Origin: Paraprevotella sp. | Lineage (GTDB): Bacteria > Bacteroidota > Bacteroidia > Bacteroidales > Bacteroidaceae | Assembly: GCA_017937925.1 (NCBI GenBank) | Contig: JAGBCQ010000032.1 | Coordinates: forward strand, 1-64,000 | Reading direction: 5' to 3' | Length of the DNA: 64,000 nucleotides | In this document: positions 56,325 to 64,000 of the stretch, one piece after another | Position numbering within the stretch: position 1 is the first letter of the stretch | How the letters are laid out: every line of letters starts with the position of its first letter | Position numbers and translations under genes: made by a program | The notes under the pieces: model-generated | Told to the model about the DNA's origin: nothing | Database searches by the model: none | What the model saw: only the letters and a program-made list of their open reading frames with translations

Positions 56325-56351
56325 CATTCACTTAAAATCATTTCAAGACTT

Positions 56352-59126
56352 ATGAATTTTTTCCGTAAAGCAACACCAAAGGAAACAAAACCTATCATAA
56401 AGGAAGAAGTCGCGCCACAACCCTTTCAGATGAGGGACGATTTAAGTCCGGAAGAAAACGCTCAACGTTGGTTCTCCGAACGATTTGGCACAGATATGCC
56501 GAACGAAGTCAGACAGATGTTCCGCAAGATGGCGCAAACCGAAGCTAAACGTCAAAAGGTGGGCAAACACATGCTGGATGCCAACGAATTGAAACGCTTG
56601 GAAGAGGCCATTCGCTTGCAACAGACGAAACTCACGAACGTCAATCAGACACTCAGCGGACTGCAAGCACAAAAGGAATGGTTGCATAAATTCAAGGAAC
56701 TGAAATCACTACTCGAAAAATACAAACAGACGTATTTTGAGAAAAACAAGAAGTACAACGAACGGTTGCAAGACATCAAGGAGTTGGAACGTTTTGAGAC
56801 GTTCGAAGAAATTCAAAACAATTACCAACGTATCAAAGCGAAGGAAGATACATTGCATCATGTGAGAACAGAACGTTCCAAGTCCGCACAAACGGCAACT
56901 GAACTTGAAGAAAGCAACAAACAACTTCAGGAACAAGCGGAACTGGACAGCAAGAAATACAAAGAGATTCGCTCTCGTTTGCCTCATATTCAAGACGCAC
57001 TGGCCGAAGGATATCGCCTACAAGCACACATCCAACACTATGAAATAGAACGTAACGAACTGACGCAATACAAAGAGGCAATAGACCGCGATGTAGAAAG
57101 TCTCAAAACAGAATGTCACAACGCCGACGAAGAACTGAAACGAAATGCGGAACAAATCGCAGCACTGCAACAACAAGCACAAGGTTTGGAATCGCAACAA
57201 TGGATGCTTGAAAAGGGCGAAGTCATACTGGCCAAATTGAACTTCCTCCAAACACTGACCAACAGAAAGGCCAATATACAGACTGCCCTTGAACAGACCC
57301 AACGCCAGCAACATGAGCAGAACGAGAAACTGAATCATTTATTCCTTATATCACAGGACATTGATGCGCAAATCAGTACGCTTCAAGACGAATTAAAAAT
57401 ACACCAAAAGAGCATTTTAGGGCAAAGCAGTTACAACCTTCAGCAACGTGCCATTGACTTGAAGAGTAAGAGAGAAATGCTTGTCAACGCCACCCACTTG
57501 TGGCAACAAATCACTGAGGGCTACGCACGTGTTGACAGTCAGGGACAGGAAATCATGCGCATGAAGCACCACAGTGAAGCTGTAAAAAATCAAATTTCTC
57601 AATTGGAAATTGAAGTTGAGGGTTTAGACAAGCAAGTGGAAGAATTGAAGTATGCCTACACGCTCAGCAAAAGTCAGGACGTGATGTACTTGCGACAAGA
57701 CCTACATGAGGGCGTAAGCTGCAGCGTTTGTGGAGCGACCCACCATCCTTTTCACTCAGACACCTTGCTTGAGCAAAGTAAGTTAATTGGCGAGATGAAA
57801 CAGGAGTATGAGCAGACAGAAACGGAGTTACGCCACAAGAAAGCTACTTTATTGGAACTGCTTCAAGAATACGCCAATGAATCAGGAAAGATAGAATCGG
57901 CATTTGAATCTTTGGAGGTTTACAAGAAAACGTTACAAGACAATATTGCCCATTGGGAGAATTTCGTTTCGTTGGATCTCTCATTCAAGGACTGTTCTTC
58001 CAGTTCTAACTTTGAAGCAAGACGCATCATGTTGCAACAACTCATGGAAAAGACGACCCTTGACGCGGAACAAGCAAAGGAGGAACTAGACTTATACAGT
58101 TTTCATCAGAACAACATTAACAACATCAATGAGAAACTGTCGCAAAAGAAACAAGAGAAGAACGAAATAACAACCCAAATCAACGAGGTGAACACTGCCT
58201 GCCAAGTACTCGCATTCCGAATAGAGCAATTGCAGCAATCCATCGCAAGAAACACCAAAAACATCCAACAGTTATACGAAGATTTGGACAGTATGATTGT
58301 CATTGCCGGATGGTACAACGAATGGACGGAGAACCCCGAAACTTTAAACATCTATTTGAGACAACAAACCGCCAAATGGTCAGAACTCAAAAGGAGTAAT
58401 ACCGACAAGAACACAGAAAAAGTCAGACTTGAAACCTTATTGACGACCTTGAACGACCGCCTGACTCACATTAAGAAGATTCAGGAAGTCATCACTGAAA
58501 GAATTGGTCAAACCTCCGAGCAGAAAGAACATGCGAACGAACTTCTGCAAAAAGGATTTGACAATGGCGATGTAGAACGATATAGTAAAGACATCCTTAA
58601 ACAACTTGACCTTCTTGAGACACAATATGAAGAGTCGGACGCCAAAGCGCAGGAAGCAGGACTAAAAGCAACCACACAACGTGGCTATGTTTCCAGTCAG
58701 GACGATGTGCTACACGCCTTGGAAGAAAAAATCGCTGAGGAACGCTCACAACTCGACTTCTGGATTAAGAAGTACAATTCCACCAATTCTCCCGTTCAGT
58801 TTGCCGAACTGGAACAAACCTTCAACGCTCCGACCGACTGGAACGAGTTGAGAAGAATAGTCAGAAGCGTCACGGTAGATAACCTTGTGGCAGAAGCAAG
58901 AGCAGAAGAAGCACGATTGGCTTTGGCAGCCCATCAAATCAATGCGCTATCACAAGGTAATGACACAATAGACCGTACAGCTGCACTCAACGTAGAAATA
59001 GCAAAGATGGAAAGAGAGCGTAGCAATATCCTCGTAGAATTAGCCAAATTACAAGCTCAAATAGACGAGCACGAATTGAGCAAGCAACAATTGGCCATAG
59101 AACACGAAGGGTTCAATATTCCTTAA
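56352..59126 (+). CDS. Rad50/SbcC-like zinc-hook coiled-coil protein without an ATPase head
   Basis: 924 residues, almost entirely long coiled coils. In the exact middle is a zinc-hook motif, GVSCSVCGATHHPFHSD, with C457 and C460 fitting the CxxC hook of Rad50/SbcC, which joins two molecules through a shared zinc ion. The coils flank it symmetrically (~90-450 and ~475-900), as in SbcC. Yet no Walker A, signature or Walker B motif is found at either end, where SbcC/Rad50 have their ATPase halves. N-terminal residues 1-80 (RDDLSPEENAQRWFSERFG) are of unknown fold. No SbcD nuclease is adjacent. It may be a structural or regulatory relative of SbcC. The family is unclear to me. Confidence 0.78.
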   Translation: MNFFRKATPKETKPIIKEEVAPQPFQMRDDLSPEENAQRWFSERFGTDMPNEVRQMFRKMAQTEAKRQKVGKHMLDANELKRLEEAIRLQQTKLTNVNQTLSGLQAQKEWLHKFKELKSLLEKYKQTYFEKNKKYNERLQDIKELERFETFEEIQNNYQRIKAKEDTLHHVRTERSKSAQTATELEESNKQLQEQAELDSKKYKEIRSRLPHIQDALAEGYRLQAHIQHYEIERNELTQYKEAIDRDVESLKTECHNADEELKRNAEQIAALQQQAQGLESQQWMLEKGEVILAKLNFLQTLTNRKANIQTALEQTQRQQHEQNEKLNHLFLISQDIDAQISTLQDELKIHQKSILGQSSYNLQQRAIDLKSKREMLVNATHLWQQITEGYARVDSQGQEIMRMKHHSEAVKNQISQLEIEVEGLDKQVEELKYAYTLSKSQDVMYLRQDLHEGVSCSVCGATHHPFHSDTLLEQSKLIGEMKQEYEQTETELRHKKATLLELLQEYANESGKIESAFESLEVYKKTLQDNIAHWENFVSLDLSFKDCSSSSNFEARRIMLQQLMEKTTLDAEQAKEELDLYSFHQNNINNINEKLSQKKQEKNEITTQINEVNTACQVLAFRIEQLQQSIARNTKNIQQLYEDLDSMIVIAGWYNEWTENPETLNIYLRQQTAKWSELKRSNTDKNTEKVRLETLLTTLNDRLTHIKKIQEVITERIGQTSEQKEHANELLQKGFDNGDVERYSKDILKQLDLLETQYEESDAKAQEAGLKATTQRGYVSSQDDVLHALEEKIAEERSQLDFWIKKYNSTNSPVQFAELEQTFNAPTDWNELRRIVRSVTVDNLVAEARAEEARLALAAHQINALSQGNDTIDRTAALNVEIAKMERERSNILVELAKLQAQIDEHELSKQQLAIEHEGFNIP

Positions 59127-59150
59127 AGCAAGAACTATCTGTACATAACG

Positions 59151-59192
59151 AACGGCGCGCCCGAGAGCAAATCTCCGACGCGCCGTTTATCT
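59151..59192 (+). terminator. Terminator after the zinc-hook gene
   Basis: AACGGCGCG (59151-59159) pairs perfectly with CGCGCCGTT (59179-59187) and is followed by TATCTT. It can serve both convergent genes. Confidence 0.75.
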
Positions 59193-59211
59193 TGTCCGCT
59201 TATCTGTTAAA

Positions 59212-62200
59212 TCATTTCATTACTTTCTTTCCACCAACGATATAGATACCCTTAGGCAGTCCTTCAAGCGATGTCGAACCTTGACGAACAATCTGTCCGG
59301 TCAATGTATAAACGTTGTTGTCGGCCACTGCGGTTCCATCCCCCTTGACGTCAGTTATTCCATCAGGATAAGTATTATTGTTTGCACTGCCATAGACGTT
59401 GGTTTGGTGCAACTTCACTTTATAAGGCCATTGCTCTTGTATGCCTTCAACACCATTCCAATCAATCCAATCGCGTGTCCAATAACTTGTTGGTGCACCG
59501 CTGACAACGAGCCATAGATATGAGCAGTCGGCAGGACATTTAAACGCCACCGTTTTTTCAGGATTGCTGTATGTCGCCGAACCGATGTCACCATAAACCC
59601 GTGTACCGTCTTTCTTCAGAGCCACGAAGCCTAACTTCCAACCAGCTCGCGCTATGTTGTGAGCCGTATAACCACTCTTACCTGCTTCGCCGACGAACTC
59701 TACATAAACCATTTTCTCTGTGGTCGGTACATTCAAACGAATTGCATTATTACCAAAGTTCTCGATACAATTTGATGCGGTCGGTGTCCAATACCCCTCA
59801 CTGTCTTTCGTGAGTTGGGTCTGACTGCGTCTGTTAATGACACCTGCTCCATAATCACGAATCGGGTCCATATCGAATGTTGTCATACGCGCACCAAACT
59901 CCCACATCTCATCGTTCAAACGGTCTAATTTCTGCGCACTGGTCAGTCCGTTCATCGTCAATCGCATATAGGCTTGCAAGGGGTCCTCAGGACTATAGGA
60001 CTCATTCCACAAACGTCCGATGAAATCCAAACCGTACTTATGACAGAAGTAATCCTGAATGAAGAAATTTTCGTAACGCAATTCCACGCAAAGCGGATGC
60101 TTGTGCAATCCGTTTAGCGTATTGTTCAACCACTCGTTGTTGAACTGCATCTCCGGATAGAACTTATAAGCTTGCCACTGAGCGCACATTTCCCAAAAGA
60201 CATTGTAGTTGGACGTTCCCCAATTATACATCCAACCATTCCAGTTGTTGTTATCGCAATGCACCTGATATTGGAAACAGTGTCCTATCTCATGCGCCAC
60301 TGTCTGACCGCCACGTGAAGTGTATGCCCAACGAGAAAGTGTCAGAAGACCTATCATGTTGTCAATACCACTACCGGATGCTTCCCACTCGTCAGTATAG
60401 CGCAGACGAATAATCATCTTATAATTGTCTGCCTTAGACTTTCCTTGATTGATGGTGATGAACTTCAAGTCATTAGCATAATACTCAAACACCTTGTCGG
60501 CAGTATTCAATATACTTTCCACTGCACTCGGTGCCACCTCACCATAACCCGGTTCCCAGAACAGCACCCAATGTTTAGACTGCATACTGCGAGCATAACA
60601 CCATTGGTTGGTCGGAATTTTCAACTGAGCATCCGTACCGCAAGCACTGCCACTACAATAAATTTTCTTATCAACGGCAGCCACCTTTGTATTCAACAGA
60701 TTTACTGCTGCCTGCAATTGTGCGTCGGTCATTGTGTAATCCGTCAGGCTCTCAGTTGAAGTTTGAATACAAGCGTTCAAATCATTCATCGCTGTAGCTT
60801 TGTACGGTTCATCTTGCCACCATCCGGCAACTTTCTTTGCATAAACGAGGCGTTCTTCCAGCTCTTCGTACTTACCGCGTGATGCTTGTGCCAAATCCAA
60901 CGCACTCAACAAATTCGTTCTCGCCTCACTCAACGCATCTTCGTCATAAACAATATTTCCATCGGCATCAGTCCCCGTACCTTGAACAGCTTTGCGCCCC
61001 AATTCCATTGCTTCGGACAAAGTCGCTGCAACCGAGTTTTGAATACCGGCATCGAGGAACTTTTGTCCTTCGTCCATCAACGTCTGTACCTCCTGTGCAT
61101 AATCCGCCAAATCCATCGCACCAATATATTGAAGACGGAAATTATCAACACAAAGATAATTGCCTGTAGCATCCTCTGTTTTCAGACCGATTTCTACATC
61201 ACTTAAATCCTCAACAACTGTAAAGATAAGAGAGTAACCCTTCATTGACGTCACAGCAACTTTCGCTACTCCGGCAAAGAGGTAAGCTCCTGTCTGTGCC
61301 GCTCCTTTGTTGGTCGTGCTGTTGGCACCTGTTTGTTGAATATGCAACGCATTGGCATTGAGTTTATATTTCCCCTTGGCCAGTCTCTTTATGGTTTGCG
61401 TCACAGATGCCTCAGCAATTTTGCTGCCCATGTCGGCATAGGCTTCCATATAGTAAGTTCCAACTTTACGACTAAAGACCGTATTGCTTTGAGGCACCAT
61501 GTTTTTAACGGTCCAACCAGATGTGCCATCCGTCTCAAACGAAGGATTCTTGATGCGGTCCGTAATATTCAGCGGATCGTCGGGAGAAGCGTTCAAGAAT
61601 TCATATTCTTCAATGGCTCTCTCAAGGGTGCTGTTGGCATTTAAGATATCGGGCATACTACTATCCGCATTGTCATACACACCCTGCGCTAAGTCAATTG
61701 CAGCCTTCAGCACATCAGCGCCCTTACCTGTTCCTGTTCCATACAGGCGGTTGGCAACACGGATATTTGTACTCAAATTTGTCTTATCCACCACCATATT
61801 CTCGCCTAATATTTGAACATAGTCAATCACGATATTAGCCGAATTGGCAGAACTACCGGATGTAGCTTTGTAGCCAATCTGCAAGCGTCCTGAAGTCTCT
61901 TCGGTCAAAGTAAAAGTAATTTGGTCCAAAGTCCATTTTTTCGCAGGATATTTACTGCAAGTTGAAGTCACCGCCGTACCGCCATCAGGAATCCAAGAGA
62001 GTCTTGACATTCCGGCTGTAACTGATTTGCCATTATAAGTCGGCACATTGACCGTGTAAGTTCCGGCCGGCAAAGTCATGGTTTGATAATAACAGAAAGT
62101 CTGTCCCCATCCCGTAGAAAGCGCCAAACCGCCACCATCTCCTTCCGTGTAACCGGTTGCAGGTACCTTAGCACCATTAAATGTACCACCAAATCCGAAC

Positions 62201-62433
62201 TCATAGACTCCGGTAATAGTATAATCGGCACTCAGTTCCGGGGTCCAACCATTGATTTCCTTGATTTCTTCCTTAACCTCGGCCGTGCTTTCAGCCGTAT
62301 AGTCAAAATCGGCATCGAAACCATAGTTAATCAGATAATACTTCGTGATGTCCGTTTGCGCCATTGCTTGCAAACCAACAATCATCATTAAGATAGAAAA
62401 GACTCCTTTCCAAATAGTAATGTGTTTCATCAT
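59212..62433 (-). CDS. Large secreted putative metallopeptidase-like protein (DUF6055-type, HExxH)
   Basis: 1073 residues. Signal peptide (MMKHITIWKGVFSILMM...QAMAQ). The first ~450 residues contain two beta-sandwich-like segments (for example INGWTPELSADYTITGVYEF and RIKNPSFETDGTSGWTVKNM), resembling carbohydrate-binding modules. A helical linker rich in small residues spans ~450-610. A core of ~350 residues includes TVAHEIGHCFQYQVHCD, an HExxH zinc motif, with YNVFWEMCAQWQAY downstream as a possible third ligand region. The C-terminus (VYTLTGQIVRQG...GIYIVGGKKVMK) is the sorting-tail type used by type IX secretion. I recall this core as DUF6055. Peptidase activity is inferred from HExxH only. 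Confidence 0.78.
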   Translation of the reverse strand: MMKHITIWKGVFSILMMIVGLQAMAQTDITKYYLINYGFDADFDYTAESTAEVKEEIKEINGWTPELSADYTITGVYEFGFGGTFNGAKVPATGYTEGDGGGLALSTGWGQTFCYYQTMTLPAGTYTVNVPTYNGKSVTAGMSRLSWIPDGGTAVTSTCSKYPAKKWTLDQITFTLTEETSGRLQIGYKATSGSSANSANIVIDYVQILGENMVVDKTNLSTNIRVANRLYGTGTGKGADVLKAAIDLAQGVYDNADSSMPDILNANSTLERAIEEYEFLNASPDDPLNITDRIKNPSFETDGTSGWTVKNMVPQSNTVFSRKVGTYYMEAYADMGSKIAEASVTQTIKRLAKGKYKLNANALHIQQTGANSTTNKGAAQTGAYLFAGVAKVAVTSMKGYSLIFTVVEDLSDVEIGLKTEDATGNYLCVDNFRLQYIGAMDLADYAQEVQTLMDEGQKFLDAGIQNSVAATLSEAMELGRKAVQGTGTDADGNIVYDEDALSEARTNLLSALDLAQASRGKYEELEERLVYAKKVAGWWQDEPYKATAMNDLNACIQTSTESLTDYTMTDAQLQAAVNLLNTKVAAVDKKIYCSGSACGTDAQLKIPTNQWCYARSMQSKHWVLFWEPGYGEVAPSAVESILNTADKVFEYYANDLKFITINQGKSKADNYKMIIRLRYTDEWEASGSGIDNMIGLLTLSRWAYTSRGGQTVAHEIGHCFQYQVHCDNNNWNGWMYNWGTSNYNVFWEMCAQWQAYKFYPEMQFNNEWLNNTLNGLHKHPLCVELRYENFFIQDYFCHKYGLDFIGRLWNESYSPEDPLQAYMRLTMNGLTSAQKLDRLNDEMWEFGARMTTFDMDPIRDYGAGVINRRSQTQLTKDSEGYWTPTASNCIENFGNNAIRLNVPTTEKMVYVEFVGEAGKSGYTAHNIARAGWKLGFVALKKDGTRVYGDIGSATYSNPEKTVAFKCPADCSYLWLVVSGAPTSYWTRDWIDWNGVEGIQEQWPYKVKLHQTNVYGSANNNTYPDGITDVKGDGTAVADNNVYTLTGQIVRQGSTSLEGLPKGIYIVGGKKVMK

Positions 62434-62479
62434 ATATTATTTTTTTAGTTTAGTCAACACCATGAGTTGTATTGTTTTG

Positions 62480-62487
62480 CAAAGATA
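62480..62487 (-). promoter_or_regulatory. -7 box for the secreted HExxH protein
   Basis: TATCTTTG on the minus strand, 46 bases before the ATG at 62433. Confidence 0.6.
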
Positions 62488-62545
62488 GATAAAAAGATTA
62501 CGTTTGCCTTCTGTTATAAGTTAAATTTATGTCACAGCAACTTCT

Positions 62546-64000
62546 TCAAGCATTTTCACAGTATTCCCGTATAACTTGGACAAAATCTTTGCCATAACGT
62601 TCTTTCTTGAATTCACCAATACCACTGACCATACCAAAGGCTTCAACGGTCGTCGGGCAAACCTCACACAAAGAATATAACACTTTGTCGGACATTACGA
62701 TATATGGCGGAAAGCCTTGTTCATCGGCCAATCGTTTGCGTAATGTTCTTAATTTCTCAAACAACTCCTTACGCTCATCCGACGGCAAAGCATAACCTGT
62801 GGAAGTAGGAAATAACATCGGAGTCTTGGAACGAGGACTTTTGCTTTTCGCTTTTTCCGCACTTTTCTCTTCCTTACGAATCACAGCCAATTCAATTTTC
62901 TTGCCATGGAATAGAACTTGCTTACCACCCTCTGTCAGTTTCAAATGGTTCTTTTCATCGTAAGCAATCTCAAACAACCCATGCTGTAACATTTGCATCA
63001 TATAATCGTGCCAATCTTGAGCCGGCACATCACGCCCCACGCCAAATGTTTTCAACTTATCGTAATTGCCGTGATGTATTTCCGGACTGTATGTCCCACG
63101 CAAAATGTCAATGACGGTTCGTGCGCTCACTTGCTCTTCAGTTCTGGCTATCGCGCTTAAGGCTTTTTGTGCCAATATGGTGCCATCAAAACGCTGTGGC
63201 GGATTCTTACAGACGTCACAATTACCGCAATCACATTCCGTACGTTCCGCAAAATAGTTCAATAGGATACGCCTACGGCAAACATCGGACTCTGCATATT
63301 CCTGCATCCGCTTTAACTTCTCCATATTGATTTCTTGCTGACCGCTCTCTTTCGCAAAGTTGGAAAGTTGAACAATGTCCGATAAAGAATAAAACAAAAC
63401 TGTTTCGGAAGGCAATCCGTCGCGACCGGCACGACCGACTTCTTGATAAAAACTTTCAATGCTTTTCGGCAAGTTATAATGAATAACAAAGCGGACATTT
63501 GACTTGTCTATTCCCATACCAAAAGCAACAGTCGCACAAATCACTTGTACCCTATCGTGTATAAAATCATTCTGAGCCCTCTCTCGCTCCTCTGTAGGAA
63601 GTCCTGCATGATACGGTGCGGCAACAATCCCATGCGTCATCAGCATTTCCGCAACTTTCTCGGTTGTTTTCTTGCTCATGCAATAAATGATGCCACAATC
63701 GTTCGGATGGCGATTGATAAGTTCCAATATGGCTCTGTCTTTCTCTCGCTTTTGATAACCACGTTTTACCTCTAGGCTCAAATTCGGACGGTCGAAAGAA
63801 GATACGAACACCGATGGAGTTGAAAGCTTAAGCTGTTTCTGTATATCCTCACGCGTCAGTTTGTCTGCCGTTGCTGTCAATGCGATAATTGGTACATTCG
63901 GAAAAGAGTCACGCAACAAACCAAGTTGTGCATATTCCGGTCGGAAATCATGCCCCCATTGAGATATACAGTGCGCCTCATCAACGGCAAACAAAGAGAC
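62546..64000 (-). CDS. recQ: ATP-dependent DNA helicase RecQ (N-terminus outside the window)
   Basis: 3'-5' helicase in recombination and repair. The frame is open to base 64000, so the first domain with Walker A is missing only because the window ends; the ATG-like start at 63994 is not real (it is a TTG inside the DEAH region). Visible parts: DEAH box in [20 protein letters not shown], motifs V and VI ([29 protein letters not shown]), the RecQ-Ct zinc site ([10 protein letters not shown]...CDCGNCDVC) and a C-terminal HRDC domain. About 485 residues are seen of the usual 600-730. Confidence 0.95.
   Translation of the reverse strand, partial: VSLFAVDEAHCISQWGHDFRPEYAQLGLLRDSFPNVPIIALTATADKLTREDIQKQLKLSTPSVFVSSFDRPNLSLEVKRGYQKREKDRAILELINRHPNDCGIIYCMSKKTTEKVAEMLMTHGIVAAPYHAGLPTEERERAQNDFIHDRVQVICATVAFGMGIDKSNVRFVIHYNLPKSIESFYQEVGRAGRDGLPSETVLFYSLSDIVQLSNFAKESGQQEINMEKLKRMQEYAESDVCRRRILLNYFAERTECDCGNCDVCKNPPQRFDGTILAQKALSAIARTEEQVSARTVIDILRGTYSPEIHHGNYDKLKTFGVGRDVPAQDWHDYMMQMLQHGLFEIAYDEKNHLKLTEGGKQVLFHGKKIELAVIRKEEKSAEKAKSKSPRSKTPMLFPTSTGYALPSDERKELFEKLRTLRKRLADEQGFPPYIVMSDKVLYSLCEVCPTTVEAFGMVSGIGEFKKERYGKDFVQVIREYCENA

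Noticed and set aside
56352..59126. SbcC exonuclease subunit
   Set aside because: The hook and coils match, but no ATPase motifs exist at either end and no SbcD is adjacent.
63992..63994. Start of RecQ at 63994
   Set aside because: It is a TTG codon just before the DEAH box; the helicase N-terminus is cut by the window edge.

Overview
The window comes from a member of the Bacteroidales, most likely Prevotella or a close relative. The evidence is the many Bacteroidetes-type promoters (TAnnTTTG -7 boxes, once with a well-spaced TTTG -33 box), A-rich leaders in place of Shine-Dalgarno sites, a BspA-like leucine-rich-repeat surface protein, SusC-like outer-membrane barrels, GH127 and GH43 glycosidases, and a secreted protein with a C-terminal tail ending GIYIVGGKKVMK. 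No lineage marker such as 16S rRNA is present, so the genus is an inference.

Layout. 1-597: 5' end of a BspA-like gene made of near-identical 69-bp repeats. 1061-4583 (+): yjbQ, dnaG, cysK. 4597-7616 (-): a short thiazole operon, thiS-thiG-thiH-thiF, behind a TPP riboswitch. 7727-11517 (-): a DUF1599 protein, a DoxX/thioredoxin-like membrane protein fused in frame to triosephosphate isomerase, a SPOR protein and folE. 11733-17260 (-): M23/LysM peptidase, ndk, and the tightly packed pdxJ/DJ-1/ispD/recG operon. 17361-19918 (+): nadK and an ABC exporter. 20062-27574: GH127, exonuclease III, a small FNT-like channel, an NlpC/P60 peptidase, a DUF2027/Smr protein, queA and a Nudix hydrolase. 27615-29305 (-): three AT-rich genes for small exported proteins. 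29820-34963 (+): ECF sigma factor, membrane anti-sigma-like protein, exported unknown protein and a SusC-like barrel. 35211-36425 (+): GH43 enzyme.

36432-46257 is an AT-rich accessory island between two GH43 genes and holds the most interesting content. On the minus strand it encodes a membrane-anchored vWA protein with a predicted periplasmic sensor, a large tubulin-like GTPase (Tubulin_2-like), a 1162-residue membrane protein with an intact papain-type catalytic triad, and a membrane-tethered NUC1-type nuclease. A long, highly structured leader RNA precedes it. I read this as a candidate uncharacterised conflict or envelope-surveillance system: sensor, polymerising GTPase, protease, nuclease. 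A small convergent membrane-protein gene at its left edge appears frameshifted in an A6 run.

46390-64000: GH43-like enzyme, TerB/DnaJ protein, groEL/groES with a paired TGACA...TGTCA element, a polytopic membrane protein, a second SusC-like barrel, hisS, a coiled-coil protein with a Rad50/SbcC-type zinc hook but no ATPase head, a large secreted HExxH protein, and a recQ truncated by the window edge. I found no rRNA, tRNA, transposase, integrase or CRISPR array.
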